Positions 1 to 4,521 of a stretch of 5,607 bases of DNA are shown one piece after another (the first letter of the stretch is position 1; every line of letters begins with the position of its first letter). Position numbers and translations under genes: made by a program. Source of the DNA: CAYLXU01 sp964388055 (GTDB taxonomy: Bacteria; Patescibacteriota; Minisyncoccia; UBA6257; JACRHW01). The notes beneath the pieces are model-generated. The model had not been told where the DNA came from. It searched no databases and worked only from the letters and a program-made list of their open reading frames with translations. Location of the stretch: positions 1-5,607 of the forward strand of contig CAYLXU010000050.1 of NCBI GenBank assembly GCA_964388055.1, read 5' to 3'.

Positions 1-1
1 T

Positions 2-232
2 CAGTGTGGCACCGTCGTTCGTATTACAACAAAGTACAACACCTTTCTCCTTAAGATGGTTGATCCGCAAGAACATTGTGCGCGCGTATTTAATGCGGCC
101 CTTCGCTATTCAACAAATTGTAGGACGGGTCATCAAGGCATTTTTGAGGTTTCTCGGGTTATCAAGGTTGGCAAAATGTTGCGTTACAACGACCGAAGAT
201 CGGGACCAATCGAAAAGATCACCATTCTTTGA
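2..232 (+). CDS. C-terminal fragment of an unrecognised protein
   Basis: This reading frame is open from the left edge of the window and ends at TGA 230-232, giving about 76 residues of a protein whose start lies outside the window. The tail includes GHQGIFEVSRVIKVGK followed by LRYNDRRSG and ends in IEKITIL, which suggests short beta strands separated by turns. I chose this frame over the overlapping ATG-started one (6-290) for two reasons: its stop sits 18 nt before a clean intrinsic terminator, and the composition looks protein-like, with alternating hydrophobic strands. The other frame would run straight through the terminator. I do not recognise the family. Short beta-rich hypothetical proteins with similar endings are, as I recall, common in Parcubacteria, but that is an impression and not a match. 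No catalytic motif is visible. Because the 5' end is missing, size, domains and operon context cannot be judged. Confidence 0.6.
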   Translation, partial: QCGTVVRITTKYNTFLLKMVDPQEHCARVFNAALRYSTNCRTGHQGIFEVSRVIKVGKMLRYNDRRSGPIEKITIL

Positions 233-250
233 AACTATTTTTGTAAGACG

Positions 251-272
251 GGGCGATATGCGCCCTTTTTTT
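251..272 (+). terminator. Intrinsic terminator after the 5' partial gene
   Basis: GGGCG (251-255) pairs with CGCCC (261-265) around the 5-nt loop ATATG, and seven T follow directly (266-272). The hairpin begins 18 nt after the stop at 232, so it most likely ends that transcript. It also isolates the downstream tRNA-Thr. Confidence 0.8.
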
Positions 273-309
273 ATTGCAAAAAATGTGTAATAGTAATGGC
301 ATTATTTAT

Positions 310-382
310 GCCACCTTAGCTCAGCTGGTAGAGCAACGCTTTCGTAAAGCGTGGGTCGGAGGTTCGAATCCTCTAGGTGGCT
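310..382 (+). tRNA. tRNA-Thr (anticodon CGU)
   Basis: A complete cloverleaf can be folded by hand. The acceptor stem GCCACCT (310-316) pairs with AGGTGGC (375-381). The D stem is GCTC/GAGC (319-322 with 331-334). The anticodon stem ACGCT/AGCGT (336-340 with 348-352) holds the loop TTCGTAA with anticodon CGT at 343-345, which reads ACG (Thr). The T arm has loop TTCGAAT and one G-U pair. The discriminator is T382. The next bases are CAT, so the 3' CCA is not encoded and must be added by a CCA-adding enzyme. The gene stands alone between two terminator-like hairpins. I see no convincing dedicated promoter in the AT-rich 273-309 stretch. Confidence 0.96.
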
Positions 383-386
383 CATA

Positions 387-430
387 CCAAACTTTCGTGA
401 TAGAAAGGTATTTGGGACTTCTTTTTTTTT
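387..430 (+). terminator. Probable terminator of tRNA-Thr (bulged hairpin)
   Basis: CCAAACTTTC (387-396) can pair with GAAAG (403-407) and TTTGG (411-415), leaving a 3-nt bulge (GTA) on the 3' side. A nine-T run follows at 422-430. The stem is A/T-rich and the T run starts 6 nt after it, so this is weaker than the other terminators here. Its place directly after the tRNA supports the call. Confidence 0.5.
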
Positions 431-441
431 GATTAGGGCCG

Positions 442-450
442 TGATATAAT
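442..450 (+). promoter_or_regulatory. Extended -10 promoter for the Cys-rich gene
   Basis: TGATATAAT is a perfect TATAAT (445-450) preceded by the TGn extension (442-444). At the expected -35 position there is only a T run, which is acceptable for extended -10 promoters. Transcription would start near 457, leaving a leader of roughly 35 nt before the start codon at 492. Confidence 0.55.
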
Positions 451-491
451 TTTTTACTGGTTCTTTAATGAGGTGATGGGGGTGTGATTTG

Positions 492-668
492 GTGCTTAGC
501 TGCAGCCATGAATGTGATTGTATTTGCCACGAGAATAATTCTCTCGTACACATAGTTGCGTGTTGTCTCGGATGTGGTAGGTGCGGAAAAGTGATCGGTC
601 TTTCTCAACTTATAGAGCACGAAGAAGTGTGTCATAAAAAAGAAGCACAGGACACAAGCCAGAAATGA
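492..668 (+). CDS. Small Cys/His-rich putative zinc-binding protein (58 aa)
   Basis: A GTG-started frame of 58 codons ends at TGA 666-668. The predicted protein has nine cysteines and five histidines. The N-terminal part reads CSHECDCICHENN (residues 4-16: C4, C8, C10, C12, H13). It is followed by HIVACCLGCGRCGK (H20, C24, C25, C28, C31), and later H43, C47 and H48. Paired CxxC-type ligands of this kind are typical of zinc ribbons and treble clefs, so structural metal binding is inferred; the partner and function are unknown. An upstream in-frame TGA at 474-476 limits the start to TTG 489 or GTG 492. AGGTGAT (471-477) and GGGGG (478-482) precede it; the G run is 9 nt from the GTG. The unit is flanked by an extended -10 promoter and a terminator 10 nt after the stop, which supports a real monocistronic gene. 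Its short length and non-ATG start make it easy to miss. Confidence 0.75.
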   Translation: MLSCSHECDCICHENNSLVHIVACCLGCGRCGKVIGLSQLIEHEEVCHKKEAQDTSQK

Positions 669-678
669 TACATGCGCG

Positions 679-700
679 ACCCTCAATCGGAGGGTTTTTT
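679..700 (+). terminator. Intrinsic terminator of the Cys-rich gene
   Basis: ACCCTC (679-684) pairs with GAGGGT (690-695) around the 5-nt loop AATCG, and the T run extends through 700. It starts 10 nt after the stop codon at 668. Confidence 0.85.
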
Positions 701-716
701 GTATATTTTAAGAAAT

Positions 717-722
717 TATGAT
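717..722 (+). promoter_or_regulatory. Possible -10 element for the small membrane protein gene
   Basis: TATGAT (717-722) lies about 35 nt before the GTG start at 758. A T run sits at the -35 distance, inside the preceding terminator's U tract (695-700, spacing 16). There is no TGn extension. The preceding terminator makes a separate promoter necessary, but this match is only moderate. Confidence 0.35.
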
Positions 723-757
723 ACCCTTTCCTCAGCTCTTTGTAGGAGGTGTTTGGA

Positions 758-1057
758 GTGTGGAATGTAATTTTGGAATTGGTGGTGGGGTGGTTAATGG
801 TGGTGTGTGTAACCGGTTTTGTGTTTCCTCATGTTAGGAGATTGCATCTCCTGCGCGATGATTTTATGAGGAGTTCCTTGTGGGTATTTGTGCCAAGTGT
901 GTGTATGTGGTGGATCTTTTTTAGAAATCACCCCACCATTTTCGGTGGTATTATGGCGTTTGTTGGTCTTGCTGTGGGGGTGTGGATGTGGAAGACTGGA
1001 GATCGAGTTGAAGAAACTGATTTAGAGGAATCCGCAATCACATATAAAAATGAATAG
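758..1057 (+). CDS. Small membrane protein, unknown function (99 aa)
   Basis: The frame runs to TAG 1055-1057. A perfect AGGAGG (744-749) lies 8 nt before GTG 758, so I place the start there. The earlier in-frame GTG at 749 overlaps the ribosome binding site itself. From this start the protein shows three hydrophobic stretches: about residues 4-23 (VILELVVGWLMVVCVTGFVF), 40-56 (rich in W, F and V, with CMWWIFF) and 61-80 (IFGGIMAFVGLAVGVWMW). They are separated by a basic segment (HVRRLHLLRDD) and followed by an acidic, polar C-terminal tail (about residues 81-99, EETDLEE). By the positive-inside rule the basic loop after the first helix would be cytoplasmic, which would put the N-terminus outside; this is inference. 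I recognise no family or catalytic motif. The sequence is strongly G/T-biased on the coding strand. It is not clearly co-transcribed with the next gene, since 116 nt with a promoter-like and hairpin element separate them. Confidence 0.6.
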   Translation: MWNVILELVVGWLMVVCVTGFVFPHVRRLHLLRDDFMRSSLWVFVPSVCMWWIFFRNHPTIFGGIMAFVGLAVGVWMWKTGDRVEETDLEESAITYKNE

Positions 1058-1083
1058 TGTTCCACGTTGCCCAGCTCGGTTTG

Positions 1084-1112
1084 TTGACTAGATGAAAATA
1101 ACATGGTATTTG
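1084..1112 (+). promoter_or_regulatory. Promoter-like element upstream of the Nfu_N-like gene
   Basis: TTGACT (1084-1089) is separated by exactly 17 nt from TATTTG (1107-1112), which is preceded by TGG (1104-1106), an extended -10. Predicted transcription begins near 1119, immediately before a terminator-like hairpin (1126-1149). This is the best -35/-10 pair in the window by spacing. Confidence 0.5.
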
Positions 1113-1125
1113 AAAGGTAGAGCAG

Positions 1126-1149
1126 GGTGGCTAATGTAGCCGTCTTTTT
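1126..1149 (+). terminator. Terminator-like hairpin in the 1058-1173 intergenic region
   Basis: GGTGGCT (1126-1132) pairs with AGCCGTC (1138-1144), including two G-T pairs, around loop AATGT, and is followed by five T (1145-1149). It may end the small membrane protein transcript. Because a promoter-like element lies just upstream, it could also act as a leader attenuator for the gene at 1174. Confidence 0.5.
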
Positions 1150-1173
1150 CAAAAAAGCAAAAGAGAGGAATGA

Positions 1174-1593
1174 TTGGTTGTGCGGTTTCGGTTGCGACAT
1201 TATCAAACAACAGAAAGCCACTTGGGCATCTGCCTGGATATGATTCTCACAGATCAGGAAACTGCGGGGTACTACCATCAGGGAAACAAGGAATTACACT
1301 CTCGCGTTGTTGCTGACCTGCTGTGGGTCAATGGGGTTGTTGGTGTGGTTATCCGACCTTATGAGATTATTTTGGAGAAGGGACTTGCATTTGAGTGGGG
1401 TGACATTTTGAATCGGGTCTTGCGTGTGCTCCAGATGCAACTAGATCCGGAATCGGAGATGGTTGAAACTGGTCTCCCTGTCTATTGGAATCAAAACCCT
1501 TTGAATGGAGCGACGAACGAATGGGTGGGTACAGAGGAGCGAGAACTTGTTTCCTTTCTCCCACTTGTTGATTCTTTTGCGAAGGTAGAATAA
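1174..1593 (+). CDS. Small protein with Nfu/NifU N-terminal-like segment (139 aa)
   Basis: The frame begins after an in-frame TGA (1171-1173) and ends at TAA 1591-1593. Possible starts are TTG 1174 and GTG 1180. AGAGG/AGGA at 1164-1169 lies 4 nt before the TTG and 10 nt before the GTG, so the choice is open (139 or 137 aa). Residues about 44-90 show the pattern of the Nfu_N domain (scaffold protein Nfu/NifU N-terminal): a helix (RVVADLLWVNG), a GV..VV strand, then IILEKGLAFEWGDI and a final helix ending near LRVLQMQL. In that family the segment corresponds to 'LAkaLf.i.GV..V....dfItV.K....eW..l'. The Fe-S binding CxxC of the separate NifU C-terminal domain is absent; the only cysteine is C20. 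The C-terminal 45 residues are acidic and unrecognised. An Fe-S role is therefore not supported, and only a fold-level similarity is proposed. The gene is closed by a strong terminator and lies before dus. Confidence 0.6.
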   Translation: MVVRFRLRHYQTTESHLGICLDMILTDQETAGYYHQGNKELHSRVVADLLWVNGVVGVVIRPYEIILEKGLAFEWGDILNRVLRVLQMQLDPESEMVETGLPVYWNQNPLNGATNEWVGTEERELVSFLPLVDSFAKVE

Positions 1594-1597
1594 TAAT
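1568..1597 (+). promoter_or_regulatory. Weak promoter-like element upstream of dus
   Basis: TTGATT (1568-1573) is followed after 18 nt by AATAAT (1592-1597). It overlaps the 3' end of the preceding gene. Transcription would start near 1604, inside the 10-bp hairpin. It is proposed because dus follows a strong terminator and must have some promoter; the match alone is modest. Confidence 0.25.
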
Positions 1598-1601
1598 GTA
1601 C

Positions 1602-1633
1602 AACCCTCTCCGACGGAGAGGGTTTCTATTTTT
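1602..1633 (+). terminator. Strong intrinsic terminator between the Nfu_N-like gene and dus
   Basis: AACCCTCTCC (1602-1611) pairs perfectly with GGAGAGGGTT (1615-1624) around the 3-nt loop GAC, followed by TCTATTTTT (1625-1633). It starts 8 nt after the stop at 1593, and its T tract ends only 5 nt before the dus ATG at 1639. Confidence 0.85.
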
Positions 1634-1638
1634 AAAAA

Positions 1639-2601
1639 ATGGAGCTTGGATTTTGGGAAAAACTTAAAAAGCCATTTTGTGTACTTGCTCCCATGGCAGG
1701 AGTAACAGATGCTGCGTTTCGTAGGATTATTGCAAAGTATGGAAAGCCAGATGTAATGTGGACGGAGTTTGTGTCGTGTGATGGACTCATGTCTCGCGGG
1801 AGGGAGATGCTTCTTGTGGATTTAGAATTTGCAAATTCAGAACGTCCTATTGTTGCACAAATTTTTGGCGCGCGCCCTGAGAATTTTTATAAGACTGCTC
1901 TCTTGCTGCAAGAGCTTGGTTTTGACGGCATTGATATCAATATGGGGTGTCCCGATCGCAATGTTGAGAAGCAAGGAGCGGGTGCGGCACTTATTAAAAA
2001 CCCCGAACTTGCAAAGAGGATTATACAAGAAACAAAACGTGGTGCAGGTGGGCTTCCTGTTTCAGTGAAGACACGTATTGGGTATAACAAGGATAGTACC
2101 GAAGAGTGGGTAAAATGTATTTTGGATGCAGAACCGGCGGTTATTACCGTGCATGCACGCACTAGAAAGGAGATGTCTGACGTGCCTGCAAATTGGGATG
2201 CGGTACGAAGAGCTGTTGAGGTGCGCAACGAGCAGGGGGCTAAAACTCTTATTATGGGAAATGGAGACGTAAAAAGTTTGGAGGAGGCACGCATGAAGGC
2301 TTCTTTTTCAGGTGCTGATGGAGTTATGATTGGACGTGGAATCTTTGGAAATCCATGGTTATTTGGCGGATCACGTTTTAGAGACACGATTACTCCACAG
2401 GAAAAGATGGAGGTTCTTTTGGAACATACGAAATTGTACGAGACATTATTTCGTGGAAAGAAAAATTTTACGGATATGAAGAAACATTATAAGGCGTATG
2501 TTGTGGGGTTTGATGGTGCGCGAGAGCTTCGTGAAGAGTTAATGAAAGCGGAAGATGTGGGTCGTGTTGAGAGGGTGCTTCGCGATAGTGGATTTATATG
2601 A
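1639..2601 (+). CDS. dusB: tRNA-dihydrouridine synthase (DusB/NifR3-like)
   Basis: This is a 320-residue flavoprotein of the Dus family, which reduces specific uridines in the tRNA D loop to dihydrouridine using FMN and NAD(P)H in the cytoplasm. Family motifs appear in order along a TIM barrel. They are LAPMAGVTDAAFRR (16-29, FMN-binding start), VAQIFGARPENF (72-83) and GIDINMGCP (97-105, catalytic Cys104 as proton donor), followed by GAGAALIKNP. Next come VKTRIGY (143-149, Lys144), VHARTR (171-176, His172 and Arg174), GNGDV (207-211) and GVMIGRGIFGNPWLF (228-242, FMN phosphate binding). The C-terminal helical region has the usual MKKHYKAYVVG and RELREEL signature. Length is typical. The start is fixed by an in-frame TAA at 1633-1635 and the need to include LAPMAG. 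No Shine-Dalgarno sequence precedes it, and the terminator T tract ends 5 nt upstream. Assignment to DusB rather than another Dus subfamily is likely but not certain. Confidence 0.95.
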   Translation: MELGFWEKLKKPFCVLAPMAGVTDAAFRRIIAKYGKPDVMWTEFVSCDGLMSRGREMLLVDLEFANSERPIVAQIFGARPENFYKTALLLQELGFDGIDINMGCPDRNVEKQGAGAALIKNPELAKRIIQETKRGAGGLPVSVKTRIGYNKDSTEEWVKCILDAEPAVITVHARTRKEMSDVPANWDAVRRAVEVRNEQGAKTLIMGNGDVKSLEEARMKASFSGADGVMIGRGIFGNPWLFGGSRFRDTITPQEKMEVLLEHTKLYETLFRGKKNFTDMKKHYKAYVVGFDGARELREELMKAEDVGRVERVLRDSGFI

Positions 2602-2606
2602 CAAAG

Positions 2607-2636
2607 TTGTTTGTGGAAATGAATGTGTGTTATAAC
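2607..2636 (+). promoter_or_regulatory. Probable prfB promoter with extended -10
   Basis: TTGTTT (2607-2612) is separated by 18 nt from TATAAC (2631-2636), which carries a TGn extension (TGT, 2628-2630). The start would be near 2643, giving a 5' leader of only about 7 nt before the prfB ATG at 2650. It lies wholly in the short gap between dus and prfB. Confidence 0.5.
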
Positions 2637-2649
2637 AATAAATACAAAG

Positions 2650-3772
2650 ATGTTTCAAGAAGATGTTAAAAAAGAGCTCGTGTTAGTCGAAGAGCGTCTC
2701 CGCCTCTTGGCGGACCGTCTTTGACGTACTTGAGAAAGGAAAACGCATAAGGGAGCTGGAGGCTTTAGTAAGCTCTCCAGATATGTGGCAGAATAGAGAA
2801 GAAGCGGAGCGGTTAAACAAGGAGCTTGGGGTGTTGAGGGATGAGGTACGCGAATTTAATGTGCTTGAGACAGAGGTGCAAGAACTTGAAGTGTTGGGAG
2901 AGATGATTCACGACGATTTGGAGCTTGGCAGAGAGTTTGAAGATCGGTTGGGTGTGTGTAAACAAAAACTTGAAGACACAGAGAAAAAATCCGTCCTTAC
3001 AGGAAAGTATGACAAGTCTTCTGCTGTGCTCAGCATTTATAGCGGCGCTGGGGGTCAAGATGCTCAGGATTGGGTTGCGATACTGAAGGATATGTATATT
3101 CGCTATGCCATAAAGAGGGGGTGGAAGACTGGAGTTATTGATGAGGCGTTGGGTGATTACGGGGGAAAGACTGGGAGACATTCAATAAAAAATGTTACAA
3201 TAGAAATACACGGATCAGGTGCATATGGGTATCTTAAGGGGGAAGCGGGGGTACATCGCCTTGTGAGGATTTCCCCGTTTTCAGCAAAACAGTTACGACA
3301 TACATCTTTTGCACTCGTTGAGGTGTTGCCGGAACTCTCCGAAGTTGATGAAAAAGAAATTGAATTAAAACCTGAAGATCTTACAGTTGAGATGTCGCGT
3401 TCGTCCGGTCCTGGTGGCCAAAACGTAAACAAGCGTGAAACTGCCGTACGTATTGTCCACATGCCTACAGGGATTTCTGCGTCTTCACAGGTAGAGCGTT
3501 CTCAGGCACAAAATAGAGAACGTGCAATGAAGCTTTTGAAGGCAAAACTATATCAGCTTATGGTTACAGAGCGCATAAGGGAACTTGGGGAGCTGAAGGA
3601 GCGTGTGAAGCCGGAGTGGGGAAGTCAAATCAGGTCATACGTGCTTCATCCATATCAGCTTGTAAAGGATCATCGCACAGGGGTGGAGACGTCCCGCGTC
3701 GACGAGGTGTTGGAAGGAGATATTGATATATTTGTTGAAGCGGAATTGGGAATGACAGAATCTAGAAATTAG
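2650..3772 (+). CDS. prfB: Peptide chain release factor 2 (RF2), programmed +1 frameshift
   Basis: RF2 reads UGA and UAA stops and triggers peptide release on the ribosome. The gene starts at ATG 2650 (MFQEDVKKEL). After 24 codons it meets CTT TGA C (2719-2725), the canonical prfB recoding site. Shifting +1 there continues as DVLEKGKRIREL into the long frame ending at TAG 3770-3772, for 373 residues in all, close to the E. coli length of 365. Reading only from ATG 2783 would lose the N-terminal 44 residues. Key elements, in full-length numbering: a helical domain 1 (about 1-110); the SPF tripeptide (208-210, within ISPFSAKQLRHTSF) that recognises UGA/UAA; and the GGQ motif (255-257, SGPGGQNVNK) that catalyses hydrolysis. 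The conserved SSQVERSQAQNR and LHPYQLVKDHRTGVETSRVDEVL near the C-terminus are also present. SGP before GQ, rather than the commoner SGA, is a mild variation. There is no Shine-Dalgarno sequence before the ATG. Regulation is by RF2 level at the frameshift. ftsE follows 57 nt downstream. Confidence 0.97.
2709..2725 (+). promoter_or_regulatory. prfB +1 programmed frameshift site
   Basis: CTT (2719-2721) is followed by TGA (2722-2724) and C (2725). The ribosome slips from CUU to UUU and continues with GAC (Asp25). Upstream lies GGCGGA (2709-2714), four nt before CTT. It stands where E. coli has AGGGGG three nt before CTT, so the stimulatory SD-like element is present only in degenerate form. A second zero-frame TGA follows at 2731-2733. 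Low RF2 favours the shift, giving autoregulation; that mechanism is established for the family. Confidence 0.93.
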
Positions 3773-3813
3773 AACTTATTTTTAAATTGTAACCCCTCGT
3801 CGTTCGATTTACT

Positions 3814-3819
3814 TATAAA
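3814..3819 (+). promoter_or_regulatory. Possible -10 element just before ftsE
   Basis: TATAAA (3814-3819) lies 10 nt upstream of the ftsE ATG at 3830, so a transcript from it would be leaderless or nearly so. The nearest -35-like TTGTAA (3787-3792) is 21 nt away, which is too far, and there is no TGn. No terminator is visible after prfB, so ftsEX may simply be co-transcribed with it. Confidence 0.3.
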
Positions 3820-3829
3820 CAAAATTTGC

Positions 3830-4513
3830 ATGATAACATTTCAGGGAGTTTCAAAAATATATAGCACTACAAGTAGGGCGTTGGATAATGTGACCTTTAA
3901 AATAGAAGATCATGAGTTTGTTTCATTTGTTGGCAAGTCTGGAGCGGGAAAATCTACAGTGGTGAAGATGTTAATTGGTGAAGAAATTCCCTCAAAGGGA
4001 AAGGTTTTGGTGCACAATATTGATGTAGCAAAGTTGCCGAGGCAGGAACTTCCTCTCTTGCGTCGGAAGATAGGTGTTATTTTTCAGGACTTTCGTTTAT
4101 TGCCTCAAAAAACTGTTTTTGAGAATGTTGCATTTGCGCTTGAGGTAAATGGAAGATCAGAACGGGAAATTCGGGAATTTGTTCCCCAGGCTATAGAGTT
4201 AGTTGGTCTTAAGGATCACATGAGACGTTTTCCGCACGAGCTTTCGGGAGGAGAAAAGCAACGCGCTGCGATCGCGCGGGCATTAATTCATCATCCGGAC
4301 GTGTTGATAGCCGATGAGCCTACAGGAAACCTTGATGCCATTAATACATGGGAAGTGGTAAAGCTTTTGGTGAAAATTAATGAGTTGGGAACAACTGTGA
4401 TTCTTGCAACACATGACAAGGATGTTATTAATACATTGGGAAAAAGGGTGATTACCCTGGATAATGGTCGTATCATCCGCGACGAGGCGGACGGAAAATA
4501 TATTATCGCATAA
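3830..4513 (+). CDS. ftsE: Cell division ATP-binding protein FtsE
   Basis: FtsE is the cytoplasmic ABC ATPase of the FtsEX complex, which acts at the division site and drives activation of peptidoglycan hydrolases through FtsX. The 227-residue length is typical. ABC motifs are complete: Walker A GKSGAGKST (35-43), Q-loop Gln86 in VIFQDFRLLP (typical of FtsE), signature LSGGEKQRAAIARAL (138-152), Walker B VLIADEP with catalytic Glu163, D-loop GNLD (166-169) and the H-loop His195 in ATHD. ATP hydrolysis should therefore be intact. The N-terminus MITFQGVSKIY matches the family's usual opening, supporting ATG 3830; no Shine-Dalgarno sequence is visible before it. It is followed 8 nt later by ftsX and preceded by prfB, a gene order found in many bacteria. 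LolD/MacB-type ATPases are the main alternative, but the FtsX neighbour settles the call. Confidence 0.96.
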   Translation: MITFQGVSKIYSTTSRALDNVTFKIEDHEFVSFVGKSGAGKSTVVKMLIGEEIPSKGKVLVHNIDVAKLPRQELPLLRRKIGVIFQDFRLLPQKTVFENVAFALEVNGRSEREIREFVPQAIELVGLKDHMRRFPHELSGGEKQRAAIARALIHHPDVLIADEPTGNLDAINTWEVVKLLVKINELGTTVILATHDKDVINTLGKRVITLDNGRIIRDEADGKYIIA

Positions 4514-4521
4514 TACTTTGT

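Noticed and set aside
6..290. 94-codon ATG frame at the left edge
   Set aside because: It runs through the intrinsic terminator at 251-272 and overlaps the better-supported frame ending at 232. Its basic, low-complexity composition looks like an out-of-frame shadow.
302..553. Minus-strand 83-codon frame
   Set aside because: It includes the antisense of the whole tRNA-Thr gene and has no RBS or homology signal.
465..686. Minus-strand 73-codon frame
   Set aside because: It is antisense to the Cys-rich gene, which has a promoter, RBS and terminator on the + strand.
928..1278. Minus-strand 116-codon frame
   Set aside because: It spans parts of two + strand genes and the intergenic promoter/hairpin region, and no protein family is recognisable.
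1887..2387. Minus-strand 166-codon frame inside dus
   Set aside because: It is antisense to highly conserved Dus motifs, so it is a codon-bias shadow.
2722..2724. In-frame TGA as evidence of UGA=Gly recoding or a pseudogene
   Set aside because: The downstream protein continues in the +1 frame, not the zero frame, and UGA ends other genes here. RF2, which reads UGA, is itself encoded.
2783..3772. prfB starting at ATG 2783 as a truncated RF2
   Set aside because: The exact CTT TGA C site and an in-phase 24-codon N-terminus upstream restore a full-length RF2, so this is recoding and not truncation.
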